Part shown: one piece after another, positions 1 through 7,608 of the stretch
Numbering within the stretch: position 1 is the stretch's first letter
Layout of the letters: every line of letters begins with the position of its first letter
From: Chloroflexota bacterium
GTDB lineage: Bacteria; Chloroflexota; Dormibacteria; CF-121
Length of the DNA stretch: 33,030 bases
NCBI GenBank assembly: GCA_005889535.1
Contig: VBHC01000125.1
Coordinates: forward strand, 1-33,030
Direction: 5' to 3'
Notes under the pieces: model-generated
What the model was told of the DNA's origin: nothing
Database searches by the model: none
What the model saw: only the letters and a program-made list of their open reading frames with translations
Made by a program: the position numbers and the translations under genes

Positions 1-1472
1 TGGTCGGGGCGGTGCCGGGCGTGCCCGGGCTGTTCATGGCCGCCGGACTGTCGTTGAACGGTTTCGGCGGTGCTGGTGGGATCGGCGAATCGCTGGCGCA
101 GCTGATCACCGCCGGAGAGACGGAACTCGACCTCTATGCGTACCGGCCCTGGCGCTTCGGGCCGGTCCACCGCGACCATCGCTATGTCGCCGAGCTGGCC
201 AGAGAGGCATACCGCTATTACTACTTCCTTCGCTACCCGTACGACGCCGATGAGTGGGGCCGGCCACGCCGGACGAGCGCCCTGCACCACCGGATGCAGG
301 ACCTCGGTGCGGTGTTCGGCGCGAAACATGGCTGGGAACGGCCCGAGCACTTCGAGCCGGGCAGGCCCTGGCGGCGGGCGGGCGCAGACCAGCGGCGCTT
401 CGGCTGGGCACGGCCGCCATGGTTCGAGCTGCAGGCAGAAGAGCATTTGGCGTTCCGCGAGCGGGTGGGGATCATCGACATGACATCGTTCGGCAAGATC
501 GAGCTGGATGGTCCGGGAGCGCTCTCGCTGCTCGAACGCGTCGCGGGCAACCTCATCGACAGGCCGGTTGGCAGTGTTGTCTACACCCAGCTGCTCGACC
601 GCCGCGGAGGAGTGGCCGCGGACGTCACCGTCACCCGGTTGGGCCCGAACCGGTTCCGGCTGGTCACCGGGGCCGGGTATGTGAACAGCGACCTGGGGTG
701 GCTGCGGCTGGAGCAACGCGATGACGATGGGCCGCTTGCGATCCGCGAGACCACGGAGGAGCTGTGCGTCATCGGGATGTGGGGACCACGGGCCCGCGAC
801 GTGCTGGAGGGCCTGACCGATGACGATGTTTCGGAGGAAGCCTTCCCGTTCATGCAGGGTCGCGACATCCGCATCGGGGACTTCCAGGTCTTCGCCCAGC
901 GCGTGACGTACGTTGGCGAGCTGGGCTGGGAATTCTACGTCGAGCCATCGATCGCCGTGCAGGTGTGGGATCGGTTGATGGCAGGTGGACGACCGTTTGG
1001 CATCCGCCCTGGTGGGTACCGCGCGCTGGACTCGTTGCGGATGGAGAAGGGTTATCGCTATTACGGCACCGACCTCACCCTGCTGGACAACCCGCTGGAG
1101 GCCGGGCTCGGCTTTTGCGTCCGCTTCGACAAGGGCGATTTCAACGGGCGCGCGGCGCTGATGGCCGCAAAGGCGGCCGGGGTCACGCGGCGGTTGCGAA
1201 CACTCCTGGTGGGAGAGCGCGACTACGTCACGATCTACGGCGGAGAGGCCGTCTACGCGGATGGCTCGGTCGTCGGCAGGCTACGCAGCTGCGCGTATGG
1301 ATTCACCGTCCGTCGCAACATCGGCTACAGCTATCTGCCTGTCGGACTGGGACCCGGAGCGCGGGTGGAGGTGGAGGTCTTCGGGCGGCGGGTTGTGGCT
1401 GAGGTGAGCCGCGACGCCGTGCTGAAGCGTGAGCAACCGGTTCGCCACGACGCAGCCCATGTCGCGGGTTGA
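1..1472 (+). CDS. Dimethylglycine/sarcosine dehydrogenase-like flavoprotein, 3' part (5' end outside window)
   Basis: The frame is open from base 3, so the gene enters from the left and only about 490 C-terminal residues are present. The first residues (GLFMAAGLSLNGFGGAGG) look like the end of a DAO-type FAD domain. A linker of the FAO_M type follows, then a GcvT-like folate-binding domain with its C-terminal barrel (FRERVGIIDMTSFGKIEL, VTYVGELGWEFYVEP, LRMEKGYRYYGTDL). Family members oxidatively remove a methyl group from dimethylglycine or sarcosine and can pass the C1 unit to tetrahydrofolate. The layout matches the complete paralogue at 5104-7608 but the sequence is clearly diverged, so the two probably use different substrates or steps. 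The next gene overlaps the 3' end. Domain assignment is secure; the substrate is inferred. Confidence 0.85.
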   Translation, partial: VGAVPGVPGLFMAAGLSLNGFGGAGGIGESLAQLITAGETELDLYAYRPWRFGPVHRDHRYVAELAREAYRYYYFLRYPYDADEWGRPRRTSALHHRMQDLGAVFGAKHGWERPEHFEPGRPWRRAGADQRRFGWARPPWFELQAEEHLAFRERVGIIDMTSFGKIELDGPGALSLLERVAGNLIDRPVGSVVYTQLLDRRGGVAADVTVTRLGPNRFRLVTGAGYVNSDLGWLRLEQRDDDGPLAIRETTEELCVIGMWGPRARDVLEGLTDDDVSEEAFPFMQGRDIRIGDFQVFAQRVTYVGELGWEFYVEPSIAVQVWDRLMAGGRPFGIRPGGYRALDSLRMEKGYRYYGTDLTLLDNPLEAGLGFCVRFDKGDFNGRAALMAAKAAGVTRRLRTLLVGERDYVTIYGGEAVYADGSVVGRLRSCAYGFTVRRNIGYSYLPVGLGPGARVEVEVFGRRVVAEVSRDAVLKREQPVRHDAAHVAG

Positions 1473-2367
1473 GGAGGCGCTCGGGCGCGTGTCGCTGTGG
1501 CGAGGGAAGGATGTCAAAGTCTCCTCGCTATCCGGCGGCCTCACCAACGAAAACTACCTGGTCGTATGCGCCCTGGAACGTTACGTCATGCGGATACCCG
1601 GGAAATCGACAGAGCTGTTGTCGATCGACCGCGCCAACGAGGTCTACAACACGAAGGCGGCGGCCAGCACCGGCATCGGTCCGGCTGTGATCGAGCACGT
1701 CCCCGAGCTGGACGTCATGGTTCTCGAGTTCATCCCCGGTGAGACGATGTCAGCCCAGGCCCTGCAATCGGATGAGGTGGTGCGGCGCATGGCGGAATCG
1801 TTCAAACGCCTGCACGCCGCGCCTCGCTTCTTGAAGGACTTCGACATGTTCCGGCTGATCGAGACCTACCTCCGGATCGTCGATCAGCACAAGGTCACGA
1901 TTCCGTCGGATTATCGTGCGCGGCTGCCGCTGGTGGCCGAGATCGAACGGGCGGTCCGGGTTGGGGCGCTACCCGTTGTCTCCTGCCACAACGACCTGCT
2001 CTGCGAGAACTTCATCGACGACGGGCGGTGGTTGCGGATCGTCGATTACGAGCTGAGCGGGAACAACGATGCCTGCTTCGACCTGGGCAACACGGCGCAG
2101 GAGGCCAGCTTCGATGATGATTTGCGGTCGGTTCTGTGCGAGGCCTACTTCGGGCGGCCGGACCCGCAGCAACTGGCGCGCATGAACCTGTTCGCCCTGA
2201 TGTCGGACGTCGGCTGGACGCTCTGGGGCGCCATCCAGGCCAGGATTTCGACGCTGGACTTCGATTTCACCGACTACTACACGAAGCGATGGGATCGGGC
2301 GCTCACAGTCATGGAGTCGGATCGCGTCACAGGCTGGCTGAGGGAGGCGCGCCGTGAGAGCCCTTGA
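1459..2367 (+). CDS. Choline/ethanolamine kinase-like phosphotransferase (APH fold)
   Basis: A protein-kinase-like small-molecule phosphotransferase of 302 residues. The N-lobe has SGGLTNENY near residues 25-33 as the nucleotide loop and YVMRIPGK with the ATP-contacting region. The catalytic loop is CHNDLLCENF (D179, N184) and the metal-binding motif is VDYELSG (D196). The wording 'GLTNENY' and 'VDYELSGNNDACFDLGN' is typical of LicA/choline kinase relatives rather than antibiotic kinases. ATG 1459 is preferred because it gives the usual N-terminus; an upstream GTG at 1429 would add ten residues. It overlaps the preceding flavoprotein gene by 14 nt, so it is translated with it. In this operon it may phosphorylate choline or a related amino alcohol, or salvage a cofactor; the substrate is not visible. 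Confidence 0.8.
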   Translation: MSRVEEALGRVSLWRGKDVKVSSLSGGLTNENYLVVCALERYVMRIPGKSTELLSIDRANEVYNTKAAASTGIGPAVIEHVPELDVMVLEFIPGETMSAQALQSDEVVRRMAESFKRLHAAPRFLKDFDMFRLIETYLRIVDQHKVTIPSDYRARLPLVAEIERAVRVGALPVVSCHNDLLCENFIDDGRWLRIVDYELSGNNDACFDLGNTAQEASFDDDLRSVLCEAYFGRPDPQQLARMNLFALMSDVGWTLWGAIQARISTLDFDFTDYYTKRWDRALTVMESDRVTGWLREARRESP

Positions 2368-2392
2368 CAGAGTTCGTATCTCAGAAGAGACT
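2364..2392 (+). promoter_or_regulatory. Possible internal promoter before the iron alcohol dehydrogenase gene
   Basis: A perfect TTGACA (2364-2369) overlaps the kinase stop codon and is followed after 17 nt by GAGACT (2387-2392), which shares only three positions with TATAAT. The 76-nt gap is the largest inside this operon, which makes an internal promoter plausible. The weak -10 keeps confidence low. Confidence 0.25.
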
Positions 2393-2443
2393 TTCGGCGT
2401 ATACCTAACGTCGCCGTCAGCCATGGAAGGAGGATGAGAATCG

Positions 2444-3658
2444 TTGGCCGTGCTTGACAGCGTCCTGAAGGCGTATCAATCACCGACCCGGATGGTGCAT
2501 GCCATCGGTGCGCTCTCCGCCCTGGGGCAGGAAACAGCGGCACTGAACGTCAAGCGGCCGCTGGTCGTCACCGACCAGGGCATCGTGAAAGCCGGGCTCC
2601 TGGACGAAGCGCTCAAGCCGCTGCGGGCCGCCGGCCTCGATCCGGTCAGCTACGACCAGGTCCGCGCCAATCCCGGCATCGCGCTCGTGGACGCTGGCGC
2701 GCGCTACTACAAGACCGAGCATTGCGATGGCCTGGTGGCGATCGGCGGCGGCAGCTCGATCGACGCCGCCAAAGGCATCGGCGTGGTGGCCGTGCATGGG
2801 GGCAGCATCGGGCAGTACGAGTGGGGCAAGGACCCGATTCACTCCCGGATCCCGCCGCTGGTCGCGGTCCCGACCACCGCCGGCACCGGCAGCGAAGTCA
2901 CGCTTTGGGCGGTGATCACCGATCCCGACCGGAAGGTGAAATTCAACGTCGGCGGCACGCCCAACATCGCATCATGGGTCGCCCTCGTCGATCCATCCCT
3001 GAGTGTCAATCTCCCGGCGGGGGTCACCGCCGGGACCGGCATGGACGCGCTCACCCATGCCATCGAGTGCTACACGATGGCCTACCATCAGCCGTTCACC
3101 GATGCGGTCGCGCTGCTGGCCATGGAGTATTGCGGCCGCTACCTGCGGGTCGCCTACGCGCAGGGCCATAACCTCGAGGCGCGCTACCACATGAGCATGG
3201 CCGCCATGCTGGCGGGCCTCGCCTACGGCACCGATTCCGCGGGCGCGGCCCACGCGATGAGCCAGACAGCGGGTGGCGTCCACGATGCGCCGCACGGTGC
3301 GCTGACCGGCCGGTTGCTGGCGCCGGTGATGGAATACAACTACGCCGGCGAACCGCAGCGGTTTGCCCGGATCGGCCAGGCGGTCGGATTGGATGTCTCG
3401 AACAAGCCGGTCTGGAAGGCCGCCGAAGTCGCGGTCGAGTACGTCTACCAGCTGACCGAGGACCTCGACATCCCGTCGCTCAACGAGCTGGGTTTCTCCG
3501 AAGACGAGATCCCGATGCTGGCCGAAAAGGCGGCCGCCGACTCGCAGAGTATCGGCAACCCGAGGGACGTCGACGCCAGGAACTACGAAAGGATTTACGG
3601 CCGGGCCTTCGAGGCGGGCCGCCATCGCAAAGTCACCCGGGCGCTGGCACACGCCTAA
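2444..3658 (+). CDS. Iron-containing (group III) alcohol dehydrogenase
   Basis: A 404-residue NAD(P)-dependent alcohol dehydrogenase of the Fe-ADH family. The nucleotide motif GGGSSIDAAKG lies at 101-111 and PTTAGTGSE at 143-151. The four metal ligands are recognisable as D201 and H205 (DALTHAIECY), H270 (GAAHAMS) and H284 (HDAPHG). The TTG start at 2444 is chosen because GGAAGGAGGA ends 10 nt upstream; the nearby ATG at 2434 is in another frame that stops at once. It sits 4 nt before the MttB-like gene. Family members act on methanol, ethanol, butanol, lactaldehyde and similar compounds. Here it may oxidise an alcohol side-product or choline-like substrate feeding the aldehyde dehydrogenase encoded downstream; this is inference. 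Confidence 0.9.
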   Translation: MAVLDSVLKAYQSPTRMVHAIGALSALGQETAALNVKRPLVVTDQGIVKAGLLDEALKPLRAAGLDPVSYDQVRANPGIALVDAGARYYKTEHCDGLVAIGGGSSIDAAKGIGVVAVHGGSIGQYEWGKDPIHSRIPPLVAVPTTAGTGSEVTLWAVITDPDRKVKFNVGGTPNIASWVALVDPSLSVNLPAGVTAGTGMDALTHAIECYTMAYHQPFTDAVALLAMEYCGRYLRVAYAQGHNLEARYHMSMAAMLAGLAYGTDSAGAAHAMSQTAGGVHDAPHGALTGRLLAPVMEYNYAGEPQRFARIGQAVGLDVSNKPVWKAAEVAVEYVYQLTEDLDIPSLNELGFSEDEIPMLAEKAAADSQSIGNPRDVDARNYERIYGRAFEAGRHRKVTRALAHA

Positions 3659-3662
3659 CCGC

Positions 3663-5117
3663 ATGTGGAAGAACACGCTCAAGCCGGTCGACATCCTCTC
3701 TGAGGAGCAAGTTCAGCAGGTCCATGAGCACGCCATGCTCATCCTGCAGGAGATCGGGGTCGATTTCCTTCATCCCAAAGCAATCGACACCTTCCAACGG
3801 GCCGGGCTGAAAATCGAGGAGAACCGGGTCCGATTCGAGGCGGCCTTCATCGAGGAGCAGGTGGGCAAGGCGCCGGCCAGCTTCCAGGTACAAGCGCGAA
3901 ATTCAAAGAACACCGTCACCATCGGCGGCGACTCCATGGTCAACGCCCCGGTTTACGGCCCGCCCTTCATCACCGATCTCGATCGCGGCCGGCGCGGCGC
4001 CACCATCGCGGACTTCACGAACTTCGACAAGATGGCCCAGGCGACCCCGCAAATCCATTGCGCGGGCGGCACCATCGTCGAGCCGGAAGACCTTCCGCTC
4101 GAGACCCGCCACCTGGACATGGTCTATTCGCACATCCGCTGGACCGACATGCCCTTCATGGGGAGCGTCATCTCAGAAGAGGGCGCGCGCGACTCCATCG
4201 AGATGTCGTCGATCCTGTTCGGCGGCCGGGACCGGATCGAGAAAACCCCGGCGCTGCTCGCGTTGGTCAACGTCAACAGCCCCCTGCGCTACGACGACCG
4301 GATGCTGGGCGCGCTGATCGAATATGCGTCCGCCAACCAGCCGGTGATCGCGACACCCTTCCTGATGGCGGGGGCGATGTCCCCCATGGGCCTCGCCGGA
4401 ACGATTGCCCAGCAGACAGCGGAAGCGCTCGCCGGCATCGCCCTGATCCAGCTGATCCGGCCCGGCGCGCCCTGCATCTACGGGTCATTCCTGACGAACA
4501 TCGACATGCAGTCGGGCAGTCCCGCGTTCGGAACCCCGGAATCCGCGATGGGCATCCTGGCCAGCGCCCAGATGGCCCGCCACTACAGGCTGCCGTTCCG
4601 AGGGGGCGGCGCGCTGACCTCGTCGAAGAGCCCGGATGCCCAGGCGGCGTACGAATCGATGATGTGCATGTGGCCGACGGTGCTGGGCGGCGTGCATTTC
4701 GTCCTCCACGCGGCAGGCTGGCTCGAATCTGCGCTACTGGCGTCGTACGAAAAATTCATCATCGACGTCGAGGCACTGCGAATGTTCGAGTGGATCCTGA
4801 GTCGCGGCATCCCGTTCGATGACGAGGGGTTTGCCATGGACGGGATCCGCGAAGTTGGTCCCGGTGGCCACCACCTGGGGTCCGAGCACACGATGCGGCA
4901 TTACCGGACCGGGTTCTATCGGCCCTGGATCTCGTCGACCGAGAACTTTGACCGCTGGCAGCGGAATGGGTCGCGGACGGCGGACCGGGTGGCGAACGAG
5001 AAGTGGAAGCAGCTGCTCTCGGACTACGCCGACCCGGGCATCGATTCGGGGGTCGACGAACAGCTCCAGGCTTTCGTCGAGGTCCGCAAGGACGCCATCC
5101 TGCATGCCCGGGTCTGA
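3663..5117 (+). CDS. MttB-superfamily trimethylamine/betaine methyltransferase, non-pyrrolysine type
   Basis: A 484-residue protein of the trimethylamine methyltransferase family (COG5598). Recognisable stretches are the N-terminal region with HEHAMLILQEIGVDFLHPKA, the barrel segments TPFLMAGAMSPMGLAGT and GSFLTNIDMQSGSPAFGTPE, and the C-terminal GPGGHHLGSEHTMRHYRTGF. True MttB needs pyrrolysine from an in-frame UAG. Here the frame has no UAG, and the matching segment (LHAAGWLES, about residues 348-356) carries ordinary residues, so this belongs with Pyl-free relatives, some of which demethylate glycine betaine by transfer to a corrinoid protein. No corrinoid protein is encoded nearby. It starts 4 nt after the alcohol dehydrogenase, without a clear Shine-Dalgarno site, and overlaps the next flavoprotein gene by 14 nt, which implies coupled translation. 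The exact substrate is unknown. Confidence 0.88.
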   Translation: MWKNTLKPVDILSEEQVQQVHEHAMLILQEIGVDFLHPKAIDTFQRAGLKIEENRVRFEAAFIEEQVGKAPASFQVQARNSKNTVTIGGDSMVNAPVYGPPFITDLDRGRRGATIADFTNFDKMAQATPQIHCAGGTIVEPEDLPLETRHLDMVYSHIRWTDMPFMGSVISEEGARDSIEMSSILFGGRDRIEKTPALLALVNVNSPLRYDDRMLGALIEYASANQPVIATPFLMAGAMSPMGLAGTIAQQTAEALAGIALIQLIRPGAPCIYGSFLTNIDMQSGSPAFGTPESAMGILASAQMARHYRLPFRGGGALTSSKSPDAQAAYESMMCMWPTVLGGVHFVLHAAGWLESALLASYEKFIIDVEALRMFEWILSRGIPFDDEGFAMDGIREVGPGGHHLGSEHTMRHYRTGFYRPWISSTENFDRWQRNGSRTADRVANEKWKQLLSDYADPGIDSGVDEQLQAFVEVRKDAILHARV

Positions 5118-7608
5118 CCGCCGGTCGGACCAGGCCCGGGTGGTCATCATCGGCGCCGGGATAGTCGGTTGCAGCGCCGCCTATCACCTCACCCGGCTCG
5201 GCTGGCGCGACGTCGTCGTCCTCGACCAGGGACCATTGTTCCGGGCTGGCGGTTCCACCTCGCACGCGCCGGGCCTGGTGTTTCAGAACAACGTCGCCCG
5301 CACCACCTGCCGCTTCGCCATGGACACCGTTCAGACCTATCGCAAACTCCGGCTCGACGGCGACCCCGTCTATTGGGAGGTGGGCAGCCTGGAGGTGGCC
5401 GCCACGCCGGAGCGCTGGGAGGAGCTCAAGCGCAAGCATGGCCATGCGACGTCCTGGGGGTTGACGACCCGCCTGATCGGCCCGGAAGAGATCAAGGGCC
5501 TGGTCCCGATCATGCGCACCGATCATCTCTACGGCGCCATCCACGTGCCCAGCGACGGCACCGTCAGGGCCGTCCAGGCGTCGGAGGCCCTGGCCCGGCT
5601 GGCTGAGCTCGAAGGCGCCCGCTTCCTCGGAAACACGCGAGTTACCGGGATCGACGTCAAGCAGGGGCGCGTCTCAGCCGTGGAGACGGACCAGGGCCGG
5701 ATCGCGACCGAGCACGTGCTCAGCGCAGCCGGCATCTGGGGCCCGCTGATCGGCCGGATGGCCGGCGTGCCGATCCCTCTGCAGCCATTGCAACACCTGG
5801 TCGCCGTCAGCGATCCCCTGCCCGAGTTGTCGGGCGAGACCGGCTGGCAATCCATGCCCATCGTCCGCCACCAGGACCGCTCGATGTACTTCCGCCAGGA
5901 TTACCGCAGCCTCCTGATCGGCGCCTACCGGCATGAACCCGTTCTCGTTGACCCGCAGGAGCTTCGTTCGACCTGGGACGACGGGGTGATGCCGTCCTGC
6001 GCGCCCTTCCGTGACGATCTCTTCGGTCCCTCGATGGGGTATGCGTCCGAGCTCTACCCGGCGCTCAGGTCGGCGGAGCTGGTCGAGAAGATCAACGGCA
6101 TGTTCTCCTTCACGCCGGATGGGCATTCCTTGATCGGTGAGTCGCTGGACGTACGCGGCTTCTGGGCCTGCGAGGCCGTCTGGATCACCCATGGCGTGGG
6201 GGCGGCACGAGCGGTCGCCGAGTGGATGGTGGAGGGCGTGCCCGACCTCGACCTTCGCGAAGAAGATCTGAACCGCTTCTATTCGCACGCCTTCACCCGT
6301 TCGTACCTGCGGGCCCGCGGCGCCCAGAACTATCGCGAGGTGTACGACATCATTCATCCACTCCAGCCGATGGAGACGCCCCGCAAACTTCGCCTGACGC
6401 CGTTTTACGAGCGTCAGCAGGGGCTGGGCGCGATGTTCCTCGAGGGCGCGGGCTGGGAGCGGCCGCAATGGTATGAAGCGAACCGATCGCTCCTCGATGA
6501 CGGTCCCTCCGTCCCGACGCGATCCGGCTGGGCGGCGCGCTTCTGGTCACCGACGCAATCCGTAGAGCACCGGGCGGCTCGCGAGCGGGTGGTGCTATTC
6601 GACGCGACCCCCTTTGTGAAGATCGAGGTGTCGGGACCGGGTGCGCTCGCCTATTTGCAGCGGATCGCCGGGAACCAGATGGACCAGCCGGTCGGCAAGG
6701 TGACCTACACCGCGATGCTCAACGAGCGCGGCGGCATGATGACCGACCTCACGGTGACCCGGGTCGATGACGAACGTTTCTGGGTGGTCACCGGTGGCGG
6801 CGTCGGGATGCACGACCTGGCCTGGATGCGTCGCCAGCTGCCGGGCGATTCGAGGGTCCATCTGAAGGACCTGACCTCGGGCTGGTGCTGCATCGGCGTC
6901 TGGGGCCCCCAGGCGCGGGATCTCCTGCAGCCCGTCAGCCAGCAGGATGTTTCCAATGCGGCGTTTCCCTATCTCGCCGCCCGGCCGCTGACGATCGGCA
7001 GTGTCCCGGCCTATGCAATTCGGATTTCATACGTCGGTGAGCTGGGCTGGGAGCTCTACACGCCGACCGAGTACGGGTTGCGGCTCTGGGACACACTGTG
7101 GAAGGCAGGTCAGGCGTTCGGCGTGACCGCGCTTGGGGGTGGCGCCTTCGACTCGCTCCGGCTGGAGAAGGGGTATCGGTTATGGGCCGCCGACATCCAT
7201 AGCGAGTACAACCCGTATGAGGCGGGCCTGGGCTTCGCCGTCCGTCTCAACAAGGGCGACTTCATCGGTCGGAGCGCGCTCCTGCGGATCAAGGAACGGG
7301 GCATCACGCGGAAGCTCGCCTGTATGACATTCGATGACCCGGCCGTCTCGCTGCTCGGGAAGGAGCCGATCTTCGTCGATGGAAGCTGTGTTGGTTACGT
7401 GACGAGCGCGAACTATGGCTACACCGTCGGCAAGAGCATTATCTATGGTTATCTCCCGCTCGAGCGCGCGGCGGAAGGTAGCCACGTCGAGGTTCAGTAC
7501 TTCGGTAGCCGCTACCCGGCGACCGTCGTCAAGGAGCCGCTCTACGACGCGGAGATGACGAGGCTAAAAGAGCTGCCCGCCCTGGCAGCGCAAGGAGGGA
7601 CCCGTTGA
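5104..7608 (+). CDS. Dimethylglycine dehydrogenase-like FAD/GcvT fusion oxidoreductase
   Basis: A complete 834-residue protein. Residues 12-29 form the FAD-binding Rossmann motif (VVIIGAGIVGCSAAYHL). GSTSHAPG follows, and H54 aligns with the histidine that carries covalent FAD in dimethylglycine and sarcosine dehydrogenases. The DAO domain runs to about residue 400 (WITHGVGAARAVAEWM), then a FAO_M linker, then a GcvT-like folate domain from about 475 to the end (YLQRIAGNQMDQPVGKVTY, SYVGELGWELYTP). Family members demethylate N-methylated glycines, yielding formaldehyde or methylene-THF. ATG 5104 is used; the frame extends further upstream only inside the MttB-like gene. The gene overlaps its neighbours at both ends (14 nt and 4 nt), so it is co-translated with the methyltransferase and aldehyde dehydrogenase. 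Confidence 0.9.
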   Translation: MPGSDRRSDQARVVIIGAGIVGCSAAYHLTRLGWRDVVVLDQGPLFRAGGSTSHAPGLVFQNNVARTTCRFAMDTVQTYRKLRLDGDPVYWEVGSLEVAATPERWEELKRKHGHATSWGLTTRLIGPEEIKGLVPIMRTDHLYGAIHVPSDGTVRAVQASEALARLAELEGARFLGNTRVTGIDVKQGRVSAVETDQGRIATEHVLSAAGIWGPLIGRMAGVPIPLQPLQHLVAVSDPLPELSGETGWQSMPIVRHQDRSMYFRQDYRSLLIGAYRHEPVLVDPQELRSTWDDGVMPSCAPFRDDLFGPSMGYASELYPALRSAELVEKINGMFSFTPDGHSLIGESLDVRGFWACEAVWITHGVGAARAVAEWMVEGVPDLDLREEDLNRFYSHAFTRSYLRARGAQNYREVYDIIHPLQPMETPRKLRLTPFYERQQGLGAMFLEGAGWERPQWYEANRSLLDDGPSVPTRSGWAARFWSPTQSVEHRAARERVVLFDATPFVKIEVSGPGALAYLQRIAGNQMDQPVGKVTYTAMLNERGGMMTDLTVTRVDDERFWVVTGGGVGMHDLAWMRRQLPGDSRVHLKDLTSGWCCIGVWGPQARDLLQPVSQQDVSNAAFPYLAARPLTIGSVPAYAIRISYVGELGWELYTPTEYGLRLWDTLWKAGQAFGVTALGGGAFDSLRLEKGYRLWAADIHSEYNPYEAGLGFAVRLNKGDFIGRSALLRIKERGITRKLACMTFDDPAVSLLGKEPIFVDGSCVGYVTSANYGYTVGKSIIYGYLPLERAAEGSHVEVQYFGSRYPATVVKEPLYDAEMTRLKELPALAAQGGTR

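Noticed and set aside
4819-5103. N-terminal extension of the complete DMGDH-like protein
   Set aside because: These codons lie within the MttB-like gene, read as Arg/Thr/Ser-rich filler, and the family starts just before the FAD motif, matching ATG 5104.
3663-5117. Pyrrolysine (in-frame UAG) in the MttB homologue
   Set aside because: The frame is continuous with no TAG codon, and the region aligned to the pyrrolysine site has ordinary codons.
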